From Neisseria sp. MVDL19-042950 (GTDB lineage Bacteria > Pseudomonadota > Gammaproteobacteria > Burkholderiales > Neisseriaceae), in contig NZ_JAUKWH010000003.1 in NCBI RefSeq assembly GCF_030504625.1, forward strand, positions 124,001 to 188,000: a DNA stretch of 64,000 nt, given 5' to 3'. Under the pieces are notes generated by a model that saw only the letters and a list, made by a program, of their open reading frames with translations, had not been told where the DNA came from and ran no database searches. Of the stretch, positions 43,739 through 52,579 are shown one piece after another. The position numbers and the translations under genes are program-made. Position 1 is the stretch's first letter. The number at the start of each line of letters is the position of its first letter.

Positions 43739-45418
43739 TTAATCATTAGTATGTGCAAGTACTTCTTCCAATGAAGTAATTCCCTGCATTACTTTTAGCA
43801 AACCTGCACGACGCAGATCCACCATCCCTTCTTTATAGGCCATATTCATAATATCAACTTCAGTGCCATTTTCCATGATTACCCGCTGCATTTCTTCAGT
43901 AATAGGCATTACCTCATATACACCGGCACGGCCTCTATAACCTTTGCCTCGACAGCTGTCACAACCCACCGAACGATACATTGTCCAATCTTTGGCCAAG
44001 TCCTCATCAGTAAAACCTGCTTTCTTTAATGCCGACACAGGAGGACGTTCGGTAGGAGCTTTACAAGAGGGACACAATCGGCGCAATAACCGTTGTGCCA
44101 TAATCAAACTTACCGAACTGGCAATATTGAATGGTGCCACCCCCATATTTAACATCCGCGACAAAGTAGCCGGCGCATTATTCGTGTGCAGCGTAGAGAA
44201 TACCATATGGCCGGTTTGTGCCGCCTTAATAGCAATATCAGCTGTTTCTAAGTCACGGATCTCACCAACCATAATGATATCCGGATCTTGACGTAAGAAT
44301 GCTTTCAAAGCAGCAGCAAATGTTAAACCTTGTTTATCATTTACGTTAACCTGATTAATACCCGGCAAGTTAATTTCTGCAGGGTCTTCTGCAGTAGCAA
44401 TGTTAACATTCTCAGTATTTAAAATATTCAAACAAGTATAAAGAGATACTGTTTTACCCGAACCCGTCGGACCGGTAACCAATACCATTCCATAAGGGCG
44501 GTTAATGGCCTCTAACAGCATTTCCTTCTGGAAAGGCTCAAAACCAAGTTGATCAATATTCAAAGATCCCGCATCCGAATTCAAAATACGCATTACTACT
44601 TTTTCGCCGAATAATGTCGGTAACGTACTTACACGAAAATCAATCGGACGGCCGTGCTTATGAAAGGCAATTTGGATACGACCATCTTGTGGTACACGTT
44701 TTTCCGAAATATCCAACCGTGCCATTACTTTGATACGTGAAGCCAATTGCCCTCTTACTGCTACAGGAGGCTGGACAACTTCACGCAATTGGCCATCGAC
44801 ACGGAAACGCACCCGTGCCATCTGTTCATAAAATTCAAAGTGGATATCTGAAGCCCCTGCATTAAGCGCATCAGACAAAGTTTTGTGAATAAAACGCGGA
44901 ATCGGCCCATCTTCAGCTTCTTCATTATCAATATAAAGAGCTTGTGTAGGCGCAGCAGCCTCTTGTTCTTTACTGATTTCATTCAAAATGGTGGTAGAGC
45001 GCTGTCCCAACCATTCCAATAGTGTGCTCAACTGATCATCGCATACCACAACCAAGTCAATTGAAACACCAGACGAGAAAGCAATTTTCTGAAAATTTTG
45101 AATTTGAGTGGGATCGGATACCGCCAAATAGACTTTTCTACCCCGCCTAAAAATCGGCACACAACGATTTTGCAGCATTTGTTCCTCAGTAAGAACGTCC
45201 ATTAAAACGTTATTACGAGAAAAATGACGGAGATCCAACAAAGGATAACTGAATACTCGTGCAAGTAATTCACCCAATGCTTTTGGTGTAATTACCCCTT
45301 CTTCAAACAACATCGGAATAATAGGCTTATTTGCTTTTAATACATCTTGATACCGCTCTGCCTGATTTCCATCTATAACTTGGCCTTGCACCAATACTCT
45401 TAATAAACCGACGCTCAT
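43739..45418 (-). CDS. pilF: Type IV pilus assembly ATPase PilF
   Basis: 559 residues, PilB/GspE type. N-terminal MshEN-like domain, Walker [13 protein letters not shown], Asp box TAEDPAEI, Walker [17 protein letters not shown], His box [11 protein letters not shown], and a zinc site formed by CPSC and CDSC. Extends pili. First gene of the pilF-pilG-pilD-coaE-zapD-yacG cluster. Confidence 0.96.
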   Translation of the reverse strand: MSVGLLRVLVQGQVIDGNQAERYQDVLKANKPIIPMLFEEGVITPKALGELLARVFSYPLLDLRHFSRNNVLMDVLTEEQMLQNRCVPIFRRGRKVYLAVSDPTQIQNFQKIAFSSGVSIDLVVVCDDQLSTLLEWLGQRSTTILNEISKEQEAAAPTQALYIDNEEAEDGPIPRFIHKTLSDALNAGASDIHFEFYEQMARVRFRVDGQLREVVQPPVAVRGQLASRIKVMARLDISEKRVPQDGRIQIAFHKHGRPIDFRVSTLPTLFGEKVVMRILNSDAGSLNIDQLGFEPFQKEMLLEAINRPYGMVLVTGPTGSGKTVSLYTCLNILNTENVNIATAEDPAEINLPGINQVNVNDKQGLTFAAALKAFLRQDPDIIMVGEIRDLETADIAIKAAQTGHMVFSTLHTNNAPATLSRMLNMGVAPFNIASSVSLIMAQRLLRRLCPSCKAPTERPPVSALKKAGFTDEDLAKDWTMYRSVGCDSCRGKGYRGRAGVYEVMPITEEMQRVIMENGTEVDIMNMAYKEGMVDLRRAGLLKVMQGITSLEEVLAHTND

Positions 45419-45605
45419 TTTTTCTTACCTGTATCTATTTATATTATCCGCTTATCATGCAAATATATTTGATTATGGCATATGTCGTTTTCAAAATTAT
45501 AGGCTATATTTTTTAATAGGCCCTTCGGACATAAAACCAACCCGTAATGTTTTTTTACTGCTTACATTAAAATGCTTTTATAGTAAAAACTTTTTTATTA
45601 TAAGC

Positions 45606-45637
45606 GAATAGACTGGGCAAACCTACCCAGTCTATTC
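45606..45637. repeat. Perfect 12-bp stem hairpin
   Basis: GAATAGACTGGG and CCCAGTCTATTC are exact reverse complements with an 8-base loop, lying between tRNA-Phe and pilF. No T tract on the pilF side immediately after the stem. Confidence 0.6.
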
Positions 45638-45698
45638 TTAATCGTTCATTCTTTACAGTATTATTGTACTTAAAAACAACAGGGAAACTGCAGACAAA

Positions 45699-45724
45699 AA
45701 AATAACCGCAAAAGCGGTTTATTT
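45699..45724 (-). terminator. Terminator of tRNA-Phe
   Basis: AAATAACCGC-AAAA-GCGGTTTATTT just past the 3' end of the tRNA on the minus strand. Confidence 0.75.
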
Positions 45725-45727
45725 TAA

Positions 45728-45803
45728 TGGTGGCCAGAGGCGGGATCGAACCGCCGACACACGGATTTTCAATCCGTTGCTCTACCAACTGAGCTATCTG
45801 GCC
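45728..45803 (-). tRNA. tRNA-Phe (GAA)
   Basis: 76 bases including an encoded CCA. Acceptor GGCCAGA/TCTGGCC, D-arm GCTCAGTTGGTAGAGC, anticodon loop with GAA in ATTGAAAATC, T-loop GGTTCGATCC. All stems pair. Confidence 0.97.
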
Positions 45804-46106
45804 TTGCCTTAAGAGAGGGGTATTAAAACAGAATTACGCTTTCCCTGCAAGTTTTTTTCAAAAAAATAATCCGAGACCAAGATAACAATTTATTTTTTAT
45901 CAAAATAAATATTTCTATACCTTATAAATTTATCTAAAGTTCCGCTACAGCATCAGATTAAGTTGTAGCAAACATATTACAAACCAACCCTTTTCTACCC
46001 ATATGCACTGAATAAAACTTGCCAAGAATACCGCTTATCTATAATATCAACCGAATATCAAGAATAAAACATCATTTCTTTTTTATATTTTCGATCAGGC
46101 CTTCTT
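45804..46106. other. A/T-rich gap between tRNA-Phe and the nicotinamidase-like gene
   Basis: No gene or clear repeat. It must hold the tRNA promoter (minus) and a promoter for the plus-strand gene; neither is distinct. Confidence 0.5.
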
Positions 46107-46727
46107 ATGAGCATTGTCGCCATTGATATTCATCCGCAGAAAACTTTTTCTGAACTATGCCCCGACGAACTACCTATTCCTGATGCACTTTCTATTGTTC
46201 CGCACCTCAACCGCCAAGCGGCACTGGCTGATTACCGCGTCATTACCAAAGATGCCCACAGCAATAATGCCGAATGGCATATAGAGCATCAGAGTGAATA
46301 CCTGGCATTGGACAAAGCGCAAAACTGGGTCAGCCATGCTGTTTTGGGCAGCGAAGGCTATGAAAATTTACCCGGCCTTCCTACTTCCGACAGCTATGAC
46401 TTTCTTGTTCATATCGGTTTGGAAAATAACGTGCATACTTTCGGGGCATGCTTTCATGACATGGCTGAGAATATCAGCACCGGTTTGATTGAATGGCTGC
46501 AAAGCCGTAATGCCGCAACTTTAATCGTCGGCGGACTGGCCACCGAGTATTGTGTACAAGCAACCGTATTACAATTGTGCTGGTACGGCGAATGGCAGGT
46601 AATTGTCAATTTAGATGCTTGCCGCAGTTTAAACTCCGCCGAAGCCTCCCGTGCCGTCCAAAATATGAAAAAAGCCGGAGCAATCATTGTGGAACATACT
46701 GATGAGCTTGCCGCATTATTAAATTAG
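46107..46727 (+). CDS. Nicotinamidase/isochorismatase-like cysteine hydrolase
   Basis: 206 residues. Acid of the triad in IVAIDIHPQKTF, metal site residues in ITKDAHSNNAEWHIEHQ, cis-peptide and nucleophile Cys in VGGLATEYCVQATVL. The best fit is nicotinamidase (PncA), which converts nicotinamide to nicotinate for NAD salvage, but other hydrolases of this superfamily share these motifs. A terminator shared with the next gene follows. Confidence 0.82.
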   Translation: MSIVAIDIHPQKTFSELCPDELPIPDALSIVPHLNRQAALADYRVITKDAHSNNAEWHIEHQSEYLALDKAQNWVSHAVLGSEGYENLPGLPTSDSYDFLVHIGLENNVHTFGACFHDMAENISTGLIEWLQSRNAATLIVGGLATEYCVQATVLQLCWYGEWQVIVNLDACRSLNSAEASRAVQNMKKAGAIIVEHTDELAALLN

Positions 46728-46775
46728 AAATGAAAACATATACTCAATAATCAAATTTTCAGACGGCCTGACGAT

Positions 46776-46813
46776 AAAGCCGCCACTTTCACAGAAAGGA
46801 AAGCGGCGGCTTT
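46776..46813. terminator. Bidirectional terminator
   Basis: AAAGCCGCC(A)CTTTC and GAAAG(C)GGCGGCTTT form a long imperfect stem between convergent genes, next to a DUS core (46,760). Confidence 0.8.
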
Positions 46814-46844
46814 AGACTTTGGCTCACTCAAAATTCAAACTTGC

Positions 46845-48497
46845 TCAATCCAATTGGGCAACAGTAACGGTTAAATTACGCACCGCCGCCAGAGTACTAC
46901 TATTTTTTCGCTGTTGTTCTTTGAATTCCGCCATATTGTCCGGTGTCAATTTAGGAGTCGGTAAAGCGACAGTTGAAGGATTCACCGGTTCGCCGTTTTT
47001 ACGTGCCTCGTAATGCAAATGCGGACCGGTCGAACGGCCTGTGCTGCCTACATAACCGATAATGTCTCCGGCGCGAATCGCCCCCTGTGCGGACGAAAAC
47101 TCACTCATATGGGCATACAATGTTTCGATGCCGTTGCTATGCTGCAATACAACGGTATTGCCATAACCGCCCTTCCAGCCTTTAAAAGTAAGTATACCGT
47201 CTGCCGCGGCACGAATCGGCGTGCCGGTCGGAGCCGCATAATCGATACCGGTATGCATTTTTACCGTACGCAGGATCGGATGCAAACGCAAGCCGTAAGG
47301 CGATGATATACGGGCATTGCCTACCGGCTGTACATTGAAGCCTTCCCTATGGCGCAATGATTTGCCGTTTTGATCATAATAGCTGCCGCTTTCTTCGTCG
47401 CCTTTGCCTTGGCTGTAATAGTAAGCCTGATAGGTTTTGCCATCTTTAACAACTTCGGCAGCCAGAATATCGCCCGTTGCCATTTCCTGCCCGCGGAAAT
47501 ACATGCTGTTATACAGCAAACGGATGGCATCGCCGCTACCTAATTCTTCGATGTTGACCACATCGTTGAAAATCTCACTCAGCGATTCGCGGATTTCTAC
47601 GGGAATACCCGCCTGAGCCATTGCTCCTCGCGCCGAAGTACGTACCTGAACGGAACGTAAAGTAGGCATGGTTTCCATTTCAACGGTAGAAGCCGATTTC
47701 TGCCATTTACCGTTAACTTTCTCAATGGCGATTAAATAGCCTTCACCGTTGTCATCGTCACTGAAAAACTGAATATCGGTAACGTTGCCCGCAGCGTCAA
47801 AACGTGCGCTGACCGACTGGCCTGCCCTCAAAAGCGCCATCTTCCGGTCGAGTGCGTTTTTAACCATCACTTTTTTGATGTCTTCGGCGGTAACGCCTAT
47901 CCGCGCCAAAACATCGGATAAAGTATCGCCGGGCTGAACGGCTTCCTGCGACCAATAGCTGCCTTGATAAGTGCCGCTTTCAACATAAACGGCAGGCAGC
48001 TCTTCCAATACCCGTTCCACTTGAAACAGGCTTTTCTGGGGCTGTGGCTGAGGCTCGGTAACGGCATAAGCCGTCATAATGCCGGATACGGGCAGCATGA
48101 TGCCCACCATCGACCAGCGCACCGGTTTGTTGTTCCAAACACGGTTAAACAATGCCAGCGTATACTGAAACATCGGTTTCAGCTTGGCGGTCGGATTAAG
48201 TGTGGTTTTTTGGTCGGCAACCAACTTGTTTCTCAAAACAAGCCTGTTTTTCAAAGCAGTTTTATTTTTAAACGCAAGTTTGTTTTTCAGCGCAAATTTA
48301 CTTTTGAATATAGGCTTTTTTGTCGTTCTAACATGTTTGGTTTGAACAGTGCGCGCTTTGTCTGTTTGGCGGACGGCAACCGTTTCCGCTGCCGCCGTGG
48401 GTGCAGCGGCCTCATGCCGAGCGGCATCTGATATGCTCTGGCTCTTGCCCGAGCCTTGATCAGGTGCTTTCAAAAATTTGTTTAAGGATTGTTTCAT
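46845..48497 (-). CDS. M23 peptidoglycan endopeptidase with Lys-rich N-terminus
   Basis: 550 residues from the ATG at 48497. Order: cytoplasmic tail with short repeats of the form (F/L)(K/R)NK (about residues 65-92), one membrane segment (128-146), a LysM-like/OapA region (VQPGDTLSDVLARIGVTAED), then a full LytM domain with GLRLHPILRTVKMHTGIDYA and GPHLHYEARKNG (zinc ligands H, D, H-x-H). Resembles the Neisseria M23 carboxypeptidase/endopeptidase. It trims periplasmic peptidoglycan cross-links. Confidence 0.88.
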   Translation of the reverse strand: MKQSLNKFLKAPDQGSGKSQSISDAARHEAAAPTAAAETVAVRQTDKARTVQTKHVRTTKKPIFKSKFALKNKLAFKNKTALKNRLVLRNKLVADQKTTLNPTAKLKPMFQYTLALFNRVWNNKPVRWSMVGIMLPVSGIMTAYAVTEPQPQPQKSLFQVERVLEELPAVYVESGTYQGSYWSQEAVQPGDTLSDVLARIGVTAEDIKKVMVKNALDRKMALLRAGQSVSARFDAAGNVTDIQFFSDDDNGEGYLIAIEKVNGKWQKSASTVEMETMPTLRSVQVRTSARGAMAQAGIPVEIRESLSEIFNDVVNIEELGSGDAIRLLYNSMYFRGQEMATGDILAAEVVKDGKTYQAYYYSQGKGDEESGSYYDQNGKSLRHREGFNVQPVGNARISSPYGLRLHPILRTVKMHTGIDYAAPTGTPIRAAADGILTFKGWKGGYGNTVVLQHSNGIETLYAHMSEFSSAQGAIRAGDIIGYVGSTGRSTGPHLHYEARKNGEPVNPSTVALPTPKLTPDNMAEFKEQQRKNSSTLAAVRNLTVTVAQLD

Positions 48498-48714
48498 TTT
48501 AAGCGGCCTTTTCAAAATACCTTTACAACACATGCGGTTTTTTCGCCGCAAATACGGTATTGCTTTGATTTACACCAAAGTTTTCCATATTCCTTTTCAC
48601 CTGAAAGTTTATCACAAAACCGCTTACCATGTTTTAAGCCGGAGTTGCATCAAGTCAAAAATACGCGTGATAGCGTAAAATACCTCTTACTTTCACTCTA
48701 TGCAAACCATTGTC

Positions 48715-49698
48715 ATGAATCTGACTTTAGTCTTACCCGCTCTCAACCGTCATACTTCCGACACGCTGCCGCCACTTGATTTACCTTCATTCAATCAAAT
48801 GTTGCGTTTCGGCACTTTTACGCCGCACTCCATTTCTTCCTCGGCACTTTATGCCCGTTTTTTATGGGAAGGCAGCTTACTCGGCCATGCACTGAACCGT
48901 TTATGTCTTCCACCCGATCAACCTTCCGTGCTTGCCAGTCCGGTATGGCAGCAAATGGGCATGCACAATATGAATATGATCAGCGGCACCGACATTCAGA
49001 TTCAGGCACATGAAGCGGAACGGCTGTGCGGCGGGTTGAATGATTTTTTTCGTGAAGACGGTTGGGCATTCCGCCCCGTTCGTGCCGATTTATGGCTGGT
49101 AACAGTTCCCCGAATACCAAACTGGCAAGTGCCGCCAGTTTTGGATGTGCTGGGGCAGGTAGACGGCTCCATCCGTGCGGAAGGGCCTGATGGTTCAAGC
49201 TGGCTGCAAAAACAGACTGAAATACAAATGTGGCTGCACAACCATCCGCTCAACGCCGAGCGTACCGCTGCCGACATGCCTGCCGTAAACGGGGTGTGGT
49301 TGTGGCAGGATTTGGAAGGCGGACAAACCGCCGCACCGGTATTGGCTTGCGACAGCCCGTGGGCGCAATTTTATTCCGGCACCCGTTTTGACGCACCTTA
49401 CAATTTCACCGCATGGGAGGCCGTCTTAAAAGAAAGCGGCCAAAACGTTTCAGACGGCCTGCTGTTTCTCGACGACTTGGCCGTAACCGACCACACCGCC
49501 GATGTTTGGGCTTATAAAGACACGCTCGAAAGCTGGGAGCAGCGCTGGTTTGCACCTTTATGGCAGGCTTTGTGCGAAGGCCGTCTGAAAAACCTGCGCA
49601 TCGTTACCGACGGCACACGCGGAGGAGAGCTGCATATTAAAGCCAAAGCGGGGCGGGCATTCTGGAAAAAGAAAAAAACATTCGCCGGACAACTCTGA
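48715..49698 (+). CDS. Conserved protein of unknown function upstream of recJ
   Basis: 327 residues from the ATG at 48715; an ATG at 48700 is less likely because a -10-like TAAAAT lies at about 48,676. No membrane segments. Notable strings: ALNRHTSDTLPPLDLPS, RADLWLVTVPRIPNWQVPP, GGVWLWQDLEGG-type Trp-rich regions. Similar proteins in Neisseria are annotated as conserved or phosphoglycerate-mutase-like (COG4255); I cannot confirm an activity. In-frame DUS words occur near 49,450 and 49,580. Paired DUS hairpin downstream. Confidence 0.7.
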   Translation: MNLTLVLPALNRHTSDTLPPLDLPSFNQMLRFGTFTPHSISSSALYARFLWEGSLLGHALNRLCLPPDQPSVLASPVWQQMGMHNMNMISGTDIQIQAHEAERLCGGLNDFFREDGWAFRPVRADLWLVTVPRIPNWQVPPVLDVLGQVDGSIRAEGPDGSSWLQKQTEIQMWLHNHPLNAERTAADMPAVNGVWLWQDLEGGQTAAPVLACDSPWAQFYSGTRFDAPYNFTAWEAVLKESGQNVSDGLLFLDDLAVTDHTADVWAYKDTLESWEQRWFAPLWQALCEGRLKNLRIVTDGTRGGELHIKAKAGRAFWKKKKTFAGQL

Positions 49699-49704
49699 TT
49701 GAGA

Positions 49705-49750
49705 TTTTCAGACGGCCTGTCTTAAATATAAGAACAGGCCGTCTGAAAAA
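49705..49750. terminator. DUS inverted pair with long loop
   Basis: TTTTCAGACGGCCTGT and ACAGGCCGTCTGAAAAA flank about 15 bases, between the unknown gene and recJ. Confidence 0.7.
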
Positions 49751-49809
49751 TTCCCCGCTTCGCGTTACAATAACGGCTTTCCGGCCGCACCGATTCATTA
49801 CTTTATTCC

Positions 49810-51525
49810 ATGTCAGTCAAAATCCGTACCCGCACCATCAATCAAAGCGTTTGCCAAACCCTGATTCAGGCCGGCACCGACCCGTTGCTCGCCCGTCTGT
49901 GCGCCGCCCGCGACGTAGCCTCCCCTGCCGAGTTGGACGACAAACTCTCCGCCCTGCTGCCCTATCAAACCTTAACCAACTGCACCGAAGCCGCCGTGCG
50001 CTTGGCCGATGCGGTACAACGGCAGGAAAACATTTTAATCGTGGCCGACTACGATGCCGACGGCGCAACCGCCTGCGCGGTCGGCATCAAAGGGCTGTCG
50101 GCCATGGGCGCGTCGGTGGACTTTTTGGTGCCCAATCGCTTCGAACACGGCTACGGTTTAACGCCCGAATTGGCGGAACTGGCCGCCACGCAAAAAGTAA
50201 AACTGCTGGTAACGGTCGATAACGGCATCGCCAGCTTGGCAGGCGTGGCGCGCGCGCAAGAATTGGGGTTGGACGTCATCATTACCGACCACCACCTGCC
50301 TGCCGAAACCGTGCCCGACTGCATCATCGTCAACCCCAACCAATGCGGCTGCAACTTTGCCAGTAAAAGCCTCGCGGGCGTGGGCGTGATTTTTTATGTG
50401 CTGATGGCTTTACGCGCCGAACTGCGGCAGCGCGGCTGGTTCAGGCCGTCTGAAAACCCGCTTTCAGACGGCATCAATGAACCGAATCTGGCCGAACTCT
50501 TGGATTTAGTCGCACTCGGCACCGTTGCCGATGTCGTGCCGCTCGACCACAACAACCGCATTCTCGTTTCGCAAGGCTTGAAACGGATGCGCGCCGGCAA
50601 AATGCGCCCCGGCATCCGCGCCTTATTTGAAGTGGCGCGGCGCGACTGGCGCAAAGCGCAACCGTTCGACATGGGTTTCGCGCTCGGCCCGCGCATCAAC
50701 GCCGCCGGCCGGCTCGACGATATGTCGGTCGGCATCGCCTGTCTGCTGGCCGACAACGAAGCCGAAGCGCAAAGCCTCGCCGCCCAACTCAACGATTTGA
50801 ACATCGAGCGGCGCGAAATCGAACAATCCATGCTGCAAGACGCGCTCAACGCCTTCCCCGATTCCCTGCCCGACGGACAAACCACGCTGGTGGCCTACCG
50901 CGACGACTTCCATCAAGGCGTGGTCGGCATCGTGGCCAGCCGTCTGAAAGACCGCTTCTACCGCCCCGCCATCGTGTTCGCCCCCGCAGACAACGGCGAA
51001 GTGCGCGGTTCCGGCCGCTCCATTCCCGGCCTGCACCTGCGCGATGCGTTGGATTTGGTGAGCAAACGCCATCCCGACATGATTCTGAAATTCGGCGGAC
51101 ACGCCATGGCCGCAGGCTTGAGCATACGCGAAGAACACATCGCCGCGTTTCAGACGGCCTTCGAACACACCGTGCGCGAACTGATCCATGCCGACGACTT
51201 GGCGCAAACCTACATCACCGACGGCAGCCTGCCCGCCGCCGACATTACGCTCACGCAGGCGCAAAACCTCGCCCGCCAAGTGTGGGGACAAGGCTTCGCA
51301 CCGCCGAGCTTTACCGACGAATTCGCCGTCATCCGCCAGCAAGCCATGGGCGTGAACCACAAAAAAGTGTGGCTGCGCAAAGAAGGCCATGAATTTGAAG
51401 CCATGTTTTGGCGCTGCACCGAAGAAATCCCCGCACGCATCCGCACCGTGTACCGCCCCGTGGCCAACGAATGGCGCAACCAGATCGAATTGCAGCTTTA
51501 TATCGACTATTGGGAAGCCGCATAG
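49810..51525 (+). CDS. recJ: Single-stranded-DNA exonuclease RecJ
   Basis: 571 residues. DHH-family motifs: VADYDADGATACAVG (motif I), LVTVDNGIAS, ITDHHLPAE (DHH), GTVADVVPL, and the DHHA1 region GSGRSIPGLHLRDAL with FGGHAMAAGLS. It degrades single strands 5'-3' in recombination and mismatch repair, and works with RecG-type functions encoded nearby. An internal DUS pair (about 50,441-50,470) codes in frame between residues about 211 and 221. Confidence 0.95.
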   Translation: MSVKIRTRTINQSVCQTLIQAGTDPLLARLCAARDVASPAELDDKLSALLPYQTLTNCTEAAVRLADAVQRQENILIVADYDADGATACAVGIKGLSAMGASVDFLVPNRFEHGYGLTPELAELAATQKVKLLVTVDNGIASLAGVARAQELGLDVIITDHHLPAETVPDCIIVNPNQCGCNFASKSLAGVGVIFYVLMALRAELRQRGWFRPSENPLSDGINEPNLAELLDLVALGTVADVVPLDHNNRILVSQGLKRMRAGKMRPGIRALFEVARRDWRKAQPFDMGFALGPRINAAGRLDDMSVGIACLLADNEAEAQSLAAQLNDLNIERREIEQSMLQDALNAFPDSLPDGQTTLVAYRDDFHQGVVGIVASRLKDRFYRPAIVFAPADNGEVRGSGRSIPGLHLRDALDLVSKRHPDMILKFGGHAMAAGLSIREEHIAAFQTAFEHTVRELIHADDLAQTYITDGSLPAADITLTQAQNLARQVWGQGFAPPSFTDEFAVIRQQAMGVNHKKVWLRKEGHEFEAMFWRCTEEIPARIRTVYRPVANEWRNQIELQLYIDYWEAA

Positions 51526-51530
51526 CACAG

Positions 51531-51583
51531 AGGCCGTCTGAAAGCGAACTATGCGAGCTTCGCTAAAAACCTTCAGACGGCCT
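51531..51583. terminator. DUS inverted pair after recJ
   Basis: AGAGGCCGTCTGAAAG and CCTTCAGACGGCCTC around a 25-base loop with its own GCGA/TCGC stem. Confidence 0.7.
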
Positions 51584-51666
51584 CCTTATACTTTTACCCT
51601 TGTAAAAACACTTTGATGCCCATATAGTGCATAAAATCTATGTTCATCCCAATATTCAGGATATCC

Positions 51667-51933
51667 ATGCAGCCCGTTACCATGTACACCGGCCCTTATT
51701 GCCCCTACTGCATCATGGCGAAAAAATTTCTGAAATCACAAGGCATTACCGAAATCAAAGAAATCCGTGTCGACCACAACCCCGCCGACTTCGCCGAAAT
51801 GCAGCAAATTACCGGCCAACGCAGCGTACCGCAGATTTTTATCGGCAGCACCCATGTGGGCGGCTTCACCGATTTATACGCCATGCACCAGCGCGGCGAA
51901 TTGAAAAACCTTTTGGAAAACGAAACCGATTAA
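51667..51933 (+). CDS. grxC: Glutaredoxin 3
   Basis: 88 residues from the ATG at 51667 (MQPVTMYTG), matching family size; an ATG at 51640 adds nine residues. Active site CPYC (11-14 region), SVPQIFIGSTHVGGFTD for glutathione binding. Reduces disulfides using glutathione. Immediately upstream of secB, an arrangement also seen in enterobacteria. Confidence 0.95.
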   Translation: MQPVTMYTGPYCPYCIMAKKFLKSQGITEIKEIRVDHNPADFAEMQQITGQRSVPQIFIGSTHVGGFTDLYAMHQRGELKNLLENETD

Positions 51934-51987
51934 CTTTTTTATCCCGCTGCTTTGGCAGCACAACCCTTTGTATAGAAAGAACCCGAT

Positions 51988-52422
51988 ATGAGCGAAGAAT
52001 TGCAACCCGTATTCAGCATTGAAAAACTGTATATAAAAGACCTGTCGCTGGAAGTGCCCCACGTACCCCAAATTTTTCTGGAGCAAGGCGAGCCCGAAGT
52101 GGACATGCGCGTTGCCACCGACAGCAGCAAACTGGAAGAAGGCTTCCATGAAGTAACCGTTACCGTTACCGTTACCGCCAAATTAGCAAACGACCGCGTG
52201 ATGTTCCTCAACGAGGTATCGCAAAGCGGCATCTTCCGTTTGGAAAACATCCCCGAAGAAGACATCAAACTGCTGCTTGCGGTTGCCTGCCCGAACATTC
52301 TGTTCCCGTATGCCCGCGAAGCGGTTTCTTCTTCCATCACCCGCGCAGGCTTCCCGCCCGTATTGCTGGCTCCCATCAACTTTGAAGCCATGTACCAACA
52401 AGCGCAAGAAGGCAACGCTTAA
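51988..52422 (+). CDS. secB: Protein-export chaperone SecB
   Basis: 144 residues: [70 protein letters not shown]. Tetrameric chaperone that keeps precursors unfolded for SecA. The repeated V-T stretch is encoded by a GTTACC hexamer tract (52,155-52,180). Confidence 0.96.
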   Translation: MSEELQPVFSIEKLYIKDLSLEVPHVPQIFLEQGEPEVDMRVATDSSKLEEGFHEVTVTVTVTAKLANDRVMFLNEVSQSGIFRLENIPEEDIKLLLAVACPNILFPYAREAVSSSITRAGFPPVLLAPINFEAMYQQAQEGNA

Positions 52423-52448
52423 TCCGCCCGCTTTTTTCCGCATACAAA

Positions 52449-52483
52449 CAGGCCGTCTGAAACCTGTGTTTCAGACGGCCTGT
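52449..52483. terminator. DUS inverted-repeat terminator after secB
   Basis: CAGGCCGTCTGAAACC with TGTGTTTCAGACGGCCTG. Confidence 0.8.
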
Positions 52484-52495
52484 TTGTTTACCCAC

Positions 52496-52550
52496 TCAAT
52501 CAATAGTAATTATCAATACTGTTTACGGATTAGAGGCTCGGCTCTATAAT
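52496..52550 (+). promoter_or_regulatory. Promoter of the TonB receptor gene, possible Fur site
   Basis: TATAAT at 52545-52550 with TTTACG 17 bases upstream (52522-52527). Just upstream, 52496-52514 (ending TAGTAATTATC) matches about 11 of 19 positions of the E. coli Fur consensus. The Fur assignment is weak but expected for an iron-uptake gene. Confidence 0.5.
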
Positions 52551-52579
52551 GGCAAAATAATCTTAATTCGGACAAATTT

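Larger units (their letters stand above)
45419..45727. other. Intergenic region between pilF and tRNA-Phe
   Basis: A/T-rich. It holds a -10-like TATAAT on the minus strand (near 45,597) for pilF, a perfect 12-bp hairpin at 45606-45637 and the tRNA terminator. No gene seen. Confidence 0.6.

Noticed and set aside
45567-45788. 73-residue minus-strand frame
   Set aside because: It covers tRNA-Phe and its terminator.
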